This document shows, piece after piece, positions 26,330 to 34,490 of a stretch of DNA of 64,000 bases. The translations under genes and the position numbers were made by a program. The notes under the pieces were generated by a model. It had not been told where the DNA came from, ran no database searches, and saw nothing but the letters and a program-made list of their open reading frames with translations. Every line of letters begins with the position of its first letter. The first letter of the stretch is position 1. Source of the stretch: BOKV01 sp041397525 (lineage in GTDB: Bacteria > Pseudomonadota > Alphaproteobacteria > Rhizobiales > Rhizobiaceae); contig JAWKWL010000006.1 of assembly GCA_041397525.1 (NCBI GenBank), positions 186,001-250,000 on the forward strand. Direction: 5' to 3'.

Positions 26330-26807
26330 CGGTTATTTCTCCCTTGTGCCGGATCACCGCCTGGGACAACAGCGCCCCGACTTCGCGGCATGTTGGTGTA
26401 TCGAGCCCTGAAAGGAGTTCGCCTACCCATTTTTCATGGGCTTCAGCCTGCCTCCGGAATTCCTCCACTCCGCGTGTAGTCAGGCGAACCCGCATCGCCC
26501 TGCGGTCGCCGCTGACAGCTTCGCGCAGCGTCAGGCCGTCATCGGACAATCGATCAACAATGCCGGTGACATTGCCGTTGGAGACCATCAGGAGCTTCGA
26601 CAATTCGCTCATCTTCAAACCATCCCGGTTGCGATAGAGCGCGGACATGACGTCAAACCGCGGCAAGGTGGTGTTGAAATTCACCCGCAACCGCTCGCGC
26701 AGTTCCGCTTCGACGAGCCGTGTGGTTTTCAGGATTCTCAACCACAGCCGAAGGCTTTCCTTCGATTCCGGTTCCACCGCTGCTTCACGTTTAAGGCTTG
26801 CGCTCAT
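26322..26807 (-). CDS. MarR-family regulator of the anthranilate operon
   Basis: 161 residues from the ATG at 26807 with GAGGGGAAA upstream. The winged helix is LKMSELSKLLMVSNGNVTGIVDRLSDDGL, followed by the wing REAVSGDRRAMRVRLT. MarR proteins in aromatic degradation commonly repress until an aryl-CoA intermediate binds. It is embedded between the SDR (4-base overlap) and hydratase genes, so it is autoregulated with the operon. The large dyad at 29907-29932 is the best operator candidate. Confidence 0.9.
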   Translation of the reverse strand: MSASLKREAAVEPESKESLRLWLRILKTTRLVEAELRERLRVNFNTTLPRFDVMSALYRNRDGLKMSELSKLLMVSNGNVTGIVDRLSDDGLTLREAVSGDRRAMRVRLTTRGVEEFRRQAEAHEKWVGELLSGLDTPTCREVGALLSQAVIRHKGEITDE

Positions 26808-27559
26808 GTTTCCCCTCCCGACAGTGCCAGCGCATGTCCGTTGATCGAACGGGCTGCGTCCGAACACAGCCACACTGCCGTTTGCGCAACTTCCGCTGTT
26901 GTCACGAACCGCTTCTGCGGATTGCCTGCCATGAGCGATTCCGCTGCCTTTTGCGCGGTCATTCCGGTCTGCGCGACAATGGTTTCGATGGAGCGTTCAA
27001 GCAGCGGCGTCTCGATGAAGCCGGGGCAGATGGCGTTCACGGTAATACCGGTCCGGCCCAGCTCCTGTGCAAGGGCTCGGGTCAGCCCGACCACCCCGTG
27101 CTTGGCCGCACAATAGTGGCTGACATAGCCATAGCCTTTCAGCCCGGCAGTGGAGGCAATCGCGATCATCCTGCCCCAGCCGGCCTGTTTCATGTCGGCC
27201 AGGCAAGCTTGCCAAAGATGGAACACGCCGTTGAGGTTGACCGAAAGTGCCGACTGGAATTCGTCAGCGGTAATCTTGTGGAAGGGCGCGGAAGGAGCAG
27301 AACCCGCATTTGCAATCGCGACAGCGACGGGACCGAATTCGGCGCGGGTTGATGCCAATGCCAGCTCCAGTGCCTCTGCGTTGCCAACATCAGCGCAAAC
27401 TGCAAATGCGCCGATGCGGGCTGAAACTTCCTGCAGAGGCTCCAACCGCCGCCCGATGATCGAAACCCTCGCGCCGAGTGCAGCAAAGGTTTCGGCAATT
27501 TCCGCGCCAACCCCGCTGCCGCCACCGGTCACAACGATATGACGATCCGCGAGGTTCAT
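26804..27559 (-). CDS. SDR-family oxidoreductase (3-hydroxyacyl-CoA dehydrogenase-like)
   Basis: 251 residues, classical SDR: cofactor motif VTGGGSGVGAEIA, NAG in IANAGSAP, catalytic Ser in IASTAGLKG and YCAAK (Tyr-x3-Lys). The C-terminal PGFIETPLLE is typical of hydroxyacyl dehydrogenases. In this operon it likely reduces or oxidises a keto/hydroxy group of the alicyclic CoA intermediate. It overlaps both neighbours by 4 bases. Confidence 0.9.
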   Translation of the reverse strand: MNLADRHIVVTGGGSGVGAEIAETFAALGARVSIIGRRLEPLQEVSARIGAFAVCADVGNAEALELALASTRAEFGPVAVAIANAGSAPSAPFHKITADEFQSALSVNLNGVFHLWQACLADMKQAGWGRMIAIASTAGLKGYGYVSHYCAAKHGVVGLTRALAQELGRTGITVNAICPGFIETPLLERSIETIVAQTGMTAQKAAESLMAGNPQKRFVTTAEVAQTAVWLCSDAARSINGHALALSGGET

Positions 27560-29841
27560 GCGCGCATGATCTCCGCTTCGCGATCAGCATTGCGCCAGCT
27601 CTGGTCGCGTCCCGCAAGATAAGGCAAGGGCCATGATGCGTGGCGATCTCCCAGCCCGGTTGCCGCATGCAGCGTCCAGTATGGATCGGCAAGATGAGCA
27701 CGTGCGATGCAAACGAGATCAGCCCGGCCCGCCATCAGGATCGAATTGACGTGATCGGCTTCGTAGATATTTCCCACAGCCATCGTTGCAATTCCGGTTT
27801 CATTACGGATGCGGTCCGAAAACGGGGTCTGGAACATTCGCCCGTAGACAGGCTTTGCTCGGGTCGAGGTCTGGCCGGCGGAAACGTCGATGATATCGGC
27901 ACCTGCCTGAGAAAATGCCCTGGCAATCTCAACCGCTTCTTCGGGGGTAACACCATCCTCCCCGACCCAGTCATTTGCGGATATCCTGACCGAAACCGGC
28001 TTGTCCTGCGGCCATGCGGCTCGCATTGCGGCCAGGATTTCCAGCGGGTAGCGCATGCGGTTTTCCAGGCTTCCGCCATATTCGTCGGTGCGGATATTCG
28101 ACAATGGGGATATGAAGGAGGATAGCAGGTAGCCATGTGCGGCATGCAGTTCGATCATGTCGAAGCCTGCGCGCTCAGCCATGCTTGTGGCTTTGACAAA
28201 CTGGTCACGGATCACGTCCATGTCGTGACGATTCATCGCGCGCGGAGTGGCATTGGCATCCGACCACGGAATGGCCGAGGCGGAGAGAAGCTCCCAGTTC
28301 CCCGTTTTCAGCGGTGCATCGGCTTTCTCCCATCCCAGCTGCGTCGATCCCTTGCGGCCGGAATGACCGATCTGGCAGCAGATCTTCGCACCTGTCTCAC
28401 CATGCACGAAATCGGTCAGGCGCTTCCAGGCCTGTTCATGCTCCGGCGAATAGAGCCCAGGACAGCCGGGCGTGATGCGACCTTGTGGCGACACGCAGGT
28501 CATCTCGGTGAAGACCAGGCCTGCACCGCCCTTTGCACGTTCGCCGTAATGGACGAGGTGCCAGTCGGTCGGGCAGCCATCAACGGCCTTGTATTGCGCC
28601 ATCGGTGACACCACAACCCGATTTGCCAGTTCCATCTTGCGCAGCTTGAAGGGGGCAAACATCGGAGGCCGAACGGGATCAGCCGGACCGCCTGCCCTGG
28701 TCTGGAACCAGCGTTCGGCTCCCTTGAGCCATTGCGGATCGCGGAGGCGCAGGTTTTCATGGCTGATGCGTTGCGAGCGCGTCAGCAGCGAATAATTGAA
28801 CTGCACCGGATCAAGGTGAAGATAACGCCCGACCTCCTCGAACCATTCGAGCGAATTGCGCGCCGCAGACTGGAGCCGCAGAACCTCGAGCCGTCTTTCG
28901 TCCTGGTAAAGCCGGAACGCCTCTTCCAGCGGTTTGGTGTCGATGTATTCGGCAAGCGCTATTGCGCTTTCCATGGCCAGTTTGCTGCCGGAGCCGATGG
29001 AGAAATGCGCCGACGCCGATGCATCACCCATCAGGACAATGTTCTTGTAACTCCAGTTTTCACAAAGGACGCGGGGGAAATTGATCCATGCCGATCCGCG
29101 GATATGGTTGGCATTGGTCATCAGGCCATGGCCGCCCAGATATTCCCTGAATATGCCTTCGCACACCGCAATGCTTTCCTGCTGGCTCATTGAGCCGAAG
29201 CCATAGGCATTCCAGGTGGCCTCGTCGGTTTCAACAATGAAGGTCGCGGTTTCATCGTCGAACTGATAGGCGTGTACCCAGAGCCAACCCTTGTCGGTTT
29301 CCTTGAAAATGAAGGTGAACGCGTCATCGAATTTCTGATGCGTTCCCAACCAGACAAACTTGCAAGCGCGCATTTCCACGTCAGGCTTGAAATGCTCGGC
29401 GAGATCATTGCGGGTCCGGGAATTCAGCCCGTCCGAGGCAACGACAATGTCGAATTCCCTGCTGAGTTCCAGCGCGGTCGCTGCCTCCGCCCCGAAGCGC
29501 AGTTCAACCCCCAGCCCGCGGGCACGGGCCTGAAGATCAAGCAGCAACTGCTTTCGCCCGATACCGCAAAAACCGTGCCCGGTCGAAACGATCTTCTCGC
29601 CCCGGTAATGGACTGCAATGTCATCCCAGTAGGCAAAATGGCTTTTGATGGTGCGCGCGCTTTCAGGGTCGTTGCGAGCCAGGTTGTCCAGTGTCTCATC
29701 GGAAAGGACCACGCCCCAGCCAAAAGTGTCGTCAGCCTGGTTGCGTTCAAAGACTACTATCTCGGCGTCAGGGCGGCGCAGCTTGAGGGAAATCGCGAAA
29801 TAAAGACCTGCAGGCCCACCGCCGATGCATGCTACGCGCAT
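27556..29841 (-). CDS. abmA: 2-aminobenzoyl-CoA monooxygenase/reductase (FAD monooxygenase-OYE fusion)
   Basis: 761 residues from the ATG at 29841, preceded by GGGAGG. The N-terminal half is a class A flavin monooxygenase (GGGPAGLYFAISLK at the start; VLMGDASASAHFSIGSG with the second FAD motif). The C-terminal half, from about 395, is an Old Yellow Enzyme-type FMN domain (VVSPMAQYKAVDG; IELHAAHGYLLSSFISP; DEYGGSLENRMRYPLE). This fusion is the known architecture of the Azoarcus enzyme that hydroxylates and then dearomatises 2-aminobenzoyl-CoA to 2-amino-5-oxocyclohex-1-ene-carboxyl-CoA. The salicylyl-CoA 5-hydroxylase annotation often seen for this family is less likely given the neighbouring ligase and kynU. 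Confidence 0.93.
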   Translation of the reverse strand: MRVACIGGGPAGLYFAISLKLRRPDAEIVVFERNQADDTFGWGVVLSDETLDNLARNDPESARTIKSHFAYWDDIAVHYRGEKIVSTGHGFCGIGRKQLLLDLQARARGLGVELRFGAEAATALELSREFDIVVASDGLNSRTRNDLAEHFKPDVEMRACKFVWLGTHQKFDDAFTFIFKETDKGWLWVHAYQFDDETATFIVETDEATWNAYGFGSMSQQESIAVCEGIFREYLGGHGLMTNANHIRGSAWINFPRVLCENWSYKNIVLMGDASASAHFSIGSGSKLAMESAIALAEYIDTKPLEEAFRLYQDERRLEVLRLQSAARNSLEWFEEVGRYLHLDPVQFNYSLLTRSQRISHENLRLRDPQWLKGAERWFQTRAGGPADPVRPPMFAPFKLRKMELANRVVVSPMAQYKAVDGCPTDWHLVHYGERAKGGAGLVFTEMTCVSPQGRITPGCPGLYSPEHEQAWKRLTDFVHGETGAKICCQIGHSGRKGSTQLGWEKADAPLKTGNWELLSASAIPWSDANATPRAMNRHDMDVIRDQFVKATSMAERAGFDMIELHAAHGYLLSSFISPLSNIRTDEYGGSLENRMRYPLEILAAMRAAWPQDKPVSVRISANDWVGEDGVTPEEAVEIARAFSQAGADIIDVSAGQTSTRAKPVYGRMFQTPFSDRIRNETGIATMAVGNIYEADHVNSILMAGRADLVCIARAHLADPYWTLHAATGLGDRHASWPLPYLAGRDQSWRNADREAEIMRA

Positions 29842-29880
29842 TGTGACCTCCCTATTCCCGTTCAGCCGGACCTTCAACCG

Positions 29881-29932
29881 CAAGCCTAGTGTGACCTGAA
29901 TTTTGTTTCAAGCATAAAATTTTAGGCTTGAA
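29881..29932. promoter_or_regulatory. Shared operator-like dyad between the anthranilate and kyn operons
   Basis: TTCAAGC-A-TAAAATTTTA-G-GCTTGAA (29907-29932) is a 26-bp dyad with one mismatched pair, in an otherwise GC-rich region. A third half-site, CAAGCCTA at 29881-29888, is the exact inverse of TAGGCTTG at 29923-29930. A candidate minus-strand promoter (TTGAAA, 17 bases, TAGGCT) overlaps the dyad. It lies between abmA and kynA, so one regulator, probably the operon's MarR protein, could control both directions. Confidence 0.6.
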
Positions 29933-29997
29933 GAAACATTGGAGGAAATTTATCGTTGTCGCCGGTCGGGGAATGCGAGCAGCGATGAGGCCCATCA

Positions 29998-30831
29998 ATG
30001 GCAGATGCCTATGATCCTGAAAAAGACGGTGCCAGAATGTCCTTCGCCAGGGACATGAGTTACGGCGACTATCTGAACATGGATGTGATCCTGGCTGCCC
30101 AGAAGCCGCTGTCGGATGCGCATGACGAAATGCTTTTCATCGTCCAGCACCAGACTTCCGAATTGTGGATGCGGCTGATCCTGCACGAACTGGGTGCAGC
30201 CCGGGAACTGATCGTCGAGGGCAAGGTCGATGAGGCGTTCAAGATGTTGTCGCGGGTGTCGCGAATCTTCGAACAGCTCAACAATGCCTGGGATGTGCTG
30301 CGCACCATGACGCCGAGTGACTATACGACGTTCCGGGAGCAACTTGGCGCGTCTTCCGGCTTCCAGTCGCACCAGTACCGCGTGATCGAGTTCATGCTTG
30401 GCAACCGCAACACGGCCATGATGAAGGTGCACGAACACCGGCCGGAACTGCATGCAATGCTGGCTCATGAACTTTCCCGTCCCTCGCTCTATCACGTGGC
30501 GCTCAACGCACTTGAAAGGGAACTCGGGCTGCGGTTTGATCCGGGCGTTTACCGGATGGACAACCCGCATCAGTCCAGCGAGGAGATAGTCAAGGCGTGG
30601 ACGGTGATCTATCGTGATCCCGGCGCGCACTGGATGTTGTATGAGATGGCGGAGAAGCTTGTTGACCTCGAAGATTATTTCCGGCGATGGCGCTTCAACC
30701 ATGTTACCACGGTCGAACGCGTGATCGGCTTCAAGCGCGGCACCGGTGGAACGAGCGGTGTCAAATATCTTCGGCGGATGCTGGAGGTCGAACTGTTTCC
30801 GGAGCTATGGCAAATGAGGGGTGGATTGTAG
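29998..30831 (+). CDS. kynA: Tryptophan 2,3-dioxygenase
   Basis: 277 residues, normal for bacterial TDO. Family signatures: MSYGDYLNMDVILAAQKP, IVQHQTSELWM with the substrate-base His, VIEFMLGNRN, and the haem-ligand region FNHVTTVERVIGFKRG followed by GTGGTSGVKYL. It opens the indole ring of L-tryptophan to N-formylkynurenine. It leads a two-gene operon with kynU and is divergent from the anthranilyl-CoA operon. No formamidase (kynB) gene is visible in the window, so that step must be encoded elsewhere. Confidence 0.97.
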   Translation: MADAYDPEKDGARMSFARDMSYGDYLNMDVILAAQKPLSDAHDEMLFIVQHQTSELWMRLILHELGAARELIVEGKVDEAFKMLSRVSRIFEQLNNAWDVLRTMTPSDYTTFREQLGASSGFQSHQYRVIEFMLGNRNTAMMKVHEHRPELHAMLAHELSRPSLYHVALNALERELGLRFDPGVYRMDNPHQSSEEIVKAWTVIYRDPGAHWMLYEMAEKLVDLEDYFRRWRFNHVTTVERVIGFKRGTGGTSGVKYLRRMLEVELFPELWQMRGGL

Positions 30832-32021
30832 TGGTCGGACTGCCGAGAAAAGAGGCTTTCGAAATTCCCGACGGGATCATCTATCTCGACGGAAATTCGC
30901 TGGGCCCGTTGCCAAAAGCAGTTGCAAAAACTGTCGCTGACACGGTCTCAATGCAATGGGGCGGCGAACTGATCCGCGGCTGGAACAATTGCGGCTGGAT
31001 GGACCAGCCCGTTCGGGTGGGAGACATGATTGCCCGCCTGATCGGGGCGGCGCAGGGCAGTGTCGTGATGGGTGACACCTTGTCGATCAAGGTGTTTCAG
31101 GCATTGGCGGCCGCGCTTGCCATGCGGCCGGAGCGCAAGGTTATCCTTTCAGACAACGGAAATTTCCCGACAGATCTCTACATGGCGCAAGGGCTGATCG
31201 CGCTGAAGCAGGCGGGGTACAAATTGAAGACGCCCGAGCCCGATGATGTTGCCGGCAAGATCGACGACAGCGTAGCAGCAGTGTTGCTGACGGAGGTCGA
31301 TTACCGAACCGGGCGCAAGCATGACATGAAGGCAATCACGAAGCAGGCGCATGCGGCCGGTGTGGTAGCGATCTGGGATCTGGCGCATAGTGCCGGGGCA
31401 TTGGAGGTGGACTTGCAAGGTGCCCATTGCGAGTTCGCGGTCGGGTGCACTTACAAATATCTCAATGGCGGGCCGGGCGCGCCGGCGTTCATCTATGTGC
31501 GTCCTGACATCACCACGACAATCGAGCCAGCGCTCGCCGGCTGGCTGGGACATGACGCTCCATTTGCCTTTGATCCCGACTACCGCCCGGCTGCCAGCAT
31601 AGAGCGCATGCGGGTGGGAACCCCGCCGGTATTGCAACTGAGCGCGCTTGAAGCAGCACTCACAGTCTGGGAGGGGGTGGCGATGGCTGACATTCGGGCG
31701 GCATCGTTACGGCTGGGCGAATTGTTCATCCGCGAGGTCGAGGCCCGCTGCCCGCAATTGCGCCTTGTCAGCCCGCGCGACGGATCGCAGCGAGGCAGCC
31801 AGGTTTCCTTTGCCTTCGAGGATGGATATGCCGCAATGCAGGCGCTTGTCGAACGTGGCGTGATCGGCGATTTCCGCGCTCCCGATGTCATGCGTTTCGG
31901 TTTCACTCCGCTCTATATCGACGAAGGTGACGTGCTGGCCGCCGTCGCCATCATGGAAGAGGTGATGGCAAACCGGACATGGGACAATCCGAAATACCGC
32001 AGGGCAGGAAAGGTTACCTGA
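30807..32021 (+). CDS. kynU: Kynureninase
   Basis: About 404 residues from the ATG at 30807, or 396 from a GTG at 30831 that overlaps the kynA stop (TAGTG) and has GAGGGG 9 bases upstream; the GTG start is quite possible. PLP-enzyme features are IYLDGNSLGPLP at the N-terminus, WDLAHSAGALEVDL (the PLP-binding Asp), and the Schiff-base lysine in CTYKYLNGGPG. It cleaves kynurenine to anthranilate and alanine. Anthranilate is then the substrate of the divergent operon's CoA ligase. Confidence 0.95.
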   Translation: MANEGWIVVVGLPRKEAFEIPDGIIYLDGNSLGPLPKAVAKTVADTVSMQWGGELIRGWNNCGWMDQPVRVGDMIARLIGAAQGSVVMGDTLSIKVFQALAAALAMRPERKVILSDNGNFPTDLYMAQGLIALKQAGYKLKTPEPDDVAGKIDDSVAAVLLTEVDYRTGRKHDMKAITKQAHAAGVVAIWDLAHSAGALEVDLQGAHCEFAVGCTYKYLNGGPGAPAFIYVRPDITTTIEPALAGWLGHDAPFAFDPDYRPAASIERMRVGTPPVLQLSALEAALTVWEGVAMADIRAASLRLGELFIREVEARCPQLRLVSPRDGSQRGSQVSFAFEDGYAAMQALVERGVIGDFRAPDVMRFGFTPLYIDEGDVLAAVAIMEEVMANRTWDNPKYRRAGKVT

Positions 32022-32051
32022 GCGAAGCGGGCAGAGAGCGCCGCCATCAAC

Positions 32052-32747
32052 TCAAGACCTGGTCTGCAGCCACTTGGGGTAATCGCTCACCAACAGATGT
32101 GTGGGGGCAACGTCCTCGTCAATATTGGCAAATCGGCCGATCGGATCACGGAAGATATTGTCGGTTTCATCGTCATTGACTGTCGAGACCTCGCCGATCA
32201 GAACATCTCCACCTTCACCCCAGAAGGCATGCCAGTCGCCAGGGCGCAGGGTGACGCTTTCGCCTGGCAGCAACTGCAGTTTTTCGCCGGCGCGATAGTC
32301 CCGCCGGATGCCGTCACACCATACCGTGCCACCGCGATCCTCCGCGAAATTTCCGTGGTCATCCGAGCCGAAAAGTTCCACCACCAGCGTCGCTCCGCCG
32401 CGATTGATGATGTCCTCGGCCTTGATGAAATGGGTATGCATCGGCGAGAGCTGGTCGCGGCGGGAGATCAACAGCTTTTCCGCGTAGCACATGCCGCGGC
32501 CGGAATTGAGATCGGACAAGAGACCGTTGCGAAGGGTGAACAGAAACAAGCCCATCTCGTCGAAGCGCCCCGCACCATAGTCTGTAATGTCCCAGCCACA
32601 CCTGGACTCGATGATGTGGCGCGCCTTTTCCCGCCGCTGCACAAACGCTTCAGGAGACCAGTTGGCAAAGGGTGGCAGAACAAACCCGTTGCGCCTGATC
32701 AGGTCATCCGCTTCAGCCATGATGGTGTTGATGTGGGAGCGTTTCAT
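32052..32747 (-). CDS. D-lyxose/sugar ketol-isomerase (cupin, DUF1498-type)
   Basis: 231 residues matching the cupin D-lyxose isomerase family: N-terminal KRSHINTIMAEADDLI, metal-binding MHTHFIKAEDII (His-x-His and Glu) and RPGDWHAFWGEGGDVLIGEVS for the last histidine. The family interconverts aldose and ketose pentoses and hexoses. It converges on kynU and has no obvious operon partner, so the physiological sugar is unknown. Confidence 0.85.
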   Translation of the reverse strand: MKRSHINTIMAEADDLIRRNGFVLPPFANWSPEAFVQRREKARHIIESRCGWDITDYGAGRFDEMGLFLFTLRNGLLSDLNSGRGMCYAEKLLISRRDQLSPMHTHFIKAEDIINRGGATLVVELFGSDDHGNFAEDRGGTVWCDGIRRDYRAGEKLQLLPGESVTLRPGDWHAFWGEGGDVLIGEVSTVNDDETDNIFRDPIGRFANIDEDVAPTHLLVSDYPKWLQTRS

Positions 32748-33091
32748 TTCAAGGGCTCGTTGGAAGAGTTTCAGGTTTCGAAGTGGCTATACCGGTTATC
32801 GCGCGCCGGTGAAAACCGTTTCAACAAGAGTGGCATCATCAGCATGACTGAACCGGCGCCCGGCGATCTACCGGAACGCGATGCAACCGGGTTCCAGCGT
32901 CAGGCCACGAATTTGGGGCTGACATGGATAGCTCAGAAAGGTTGTTCTTGTCAGATGGTTAGAACATGGCACCGGAACAGGCTCCTGAAAAGTAATCAAA
33001 CATAACTCTTGAAGTTTTTCTGCACAGGCAAAACCGCACGTTCAAACGCCGGATTGTCCGGGGTAAACCGCAACACTGCGATCCTGTTCTT
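32748..33091. other. Intergenic region between sugar isomerase and rfbC
   Basis: 344 bases with no supported gene. The right half becomes AT-richer (32980-33020 and 33075-33091), as expected at the edge of the lower-GC polysaccharide cassette. I see no terminator with a clear T tract and no insertion-sequence remnant. Confidence 0.5.
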
Positions 33092-33664
33092 CTATATTTC
33101 CAGAAAGTCTGATACCTCGAATTTGCTGAATTCCGGAGCCAGTCGATCTCTTTCGGAAAGCTGATACTCGTCGAACCTGGTCCATGGGAGGTTCAAGTCC
33201 GGGTCGTTCCAGGCAAGTGCGCGATCAAACTCTTTTTCGTAATGCTCCTGCACAAGATAAAAGACATCAGCCTCCTGCGACAAGGTGAGGTAACCATGGG
33301 CACAGCCGGGGGGAACATAGATCATCTTCCCGTTTTGTGCAGACAGCGTAATGTTGACATATTGCAATCTCGTCGGCGAATTGAGCCTAAGGTCAACGAA
33401 TATGTCCTGGACTTCACCGCGAAGGCAGCGGACCAGCTTGCCTTCCAGTTTTGGGGCGGCCAGAAAATGCAATCCACGAAGGGTTCCCCGCATGGTATTC
33501 GTGGAGTAGTTGCCTTGTACAAAGGGCCGTACAATACCGCATTGATCACGCAGTTCCCTTTCGCAAAACAAGCGGGAAAACAGGCCACGCTCGTCCACTA
33601 CAGGCGACCAGTCAAAAACAAACGAGCCATCAATATCCAACGGCGTTGCCTTGAGCTTGTACAT
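33092..33664 (-). CDS. rfbC: dTDP/CDP-4-dehydro-6-deoxyhexose 3,5-epimerase-like protein
   Basis: 190 residues from the ATG at 33664 (AGGATGG upstream; an ATG at 33673 is also possible). RmlC-family cupin: RGLHFLAAPKLEGKLVRCLRGEVQDIFVDLR with the catalytic His, and PPGCAHGYLTLSQEADVFY with the Tyr. The usual substrate is dTDP-4-keto-6-deoxyglucose, but here the partners make a CDP sugar, so epimerisation of CDP-4-keto-6-deoxyglucose at C3 and/or C5 is likely. Last gene of the cassette. Confidence 0.88.
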   Translation of the reverse strand: MYKLKATPLDIDGSFVFDWSPVVDERGLFSRLFCERELRDQCGIVRPFVQGNYSTNTMRGTLRGLHFLAAPKLEGKLVRCLRGEVQDIFVDLRLNSPTRLQYVNITLSAQNGKMIYVPPGCAHGYLTLSQEADVFYLVQEHYEKEFDRALAWNDPDLNLPWTRFDEYQLSERDRLAPEFSKFEVSDFLEI

Positions 33665-33674
33665 GGTGCCCATC

Positions 33675-34490
33675 CTATGAAGTGATACGCAACCATGGCG
33701 CGTCACCCGACAGCCAGAGGCCCTCCAGCAGGTCCCTTTCGCGCGGGGTGTCCATGCATTGCCAGAAGCCATTGTGGCGATAGACCGACAGCGCATGCTG
33801 TTCGGCGAGGTAGGATAGCACGCCTTCTTCAAGACTGACGTCATCGTCAATGGACAGATGATCGAATGCCTGCTTCTCCATCACCATGAAACCGCCATTG
33901 ATCCAGCCGCCGCTCGATTGCGGTTTCTCATGAAAGTTCGTGATCTTGTTGCCGGAAATATCGAGTTCTCCAAAGCGTGAAGAAGGGCGAACAGCCGTGA
34001 TCGTGGCGAGCGTTCCATTCTGGGCGCGATGGTGGGAAAGTGTTTTGGCCACATCCACAGAAGCCAGACCATCCCCATATGTCAGGAAGAACGTATCTTG
34101 CCCAATTCGCTGCAAGACCTGTTTGACACGCTTGGCCGTGAGCGTCCTTGCGCCCGTTTCGCAAAGGATGATCTCCCAGTCCTCCGGATCATCCTGGCCC
34201 GGCAATACCTGGATATCATGGTCTTTGAGACCAATCTGTATGTCGCGATTGTAGCGCCAGTAATTCACAAAATAATCACGGATCTGATCGCCAAGATAAC
34301 CAAGGCAAATCACGAACCGGCGCACACCGAACATGCTGTAATGCTTCATGATATGCCACAGGATCGGGCGTTCGGCGAGCCTGACCATGGGCTTTGGTAG
34401 CGCCGAAGTATGCTCTTGCATTCTTGTGCCCATTCCGCCAGCCAGAATGACGACACTCATTTCATTCAATTCAAACTTCGGGCCTGCCAT
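33675..34490 (-). CDS. rfbF: Glucose-1-phosphate cytidylyltransferase
   Basis: 271 residues from the ATG at 34490, which has GGGGA 9 bases upstream and overlaps the rfbG stop by 20 bases; the ATG at 34460 (MSVVILAGG) is a possible alternative after the rfbG stop. Nucleotidyltransferase motif LAGGMGTRMQEHTSALPKP, metal Asp in TYGDGLASVD, and GGWINGGFMVM are as in RfbF. It makes CDP-glucose from CTP and glucose-1-phosphate. Confidence 0.94.
   Translation of the reverse strand: MAGPKFELNEMSVVILAGGMGTRMQEHTSALPKPMVRLAERPILWHIMKHYSMFGVRRFVICLGYLGDQIRDYFVNYWRYNRDIQIGLKDHDIQVLPGQDDPEDWEIILCETGARTLTAKRVKQVLQRIGQDTFFLTYGDGLASVDVAKTLSHHRAQNGTLATITAVRPSSRFGELDISGNKITNFHEKPQSSGGWINGGFMVMEKQAFDHLSIDDDVSLEEGVLSYLAEQHALSVYRHNGFWQCMDTPRERDLLEGLWLSGDAPWLRITS

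Noticed and set aside
27556..29841. Salicylyl-CoA 5-hydroxylase as the function of the FAD-OYE fusion
   Set aside because: The OYE half and the linked 2-aminobenzoate-CoA ligase, kynA and kynU point to 2-aminobenzoyl-CoA; the salicylyl-CoA name is a frequent automatic transfer.
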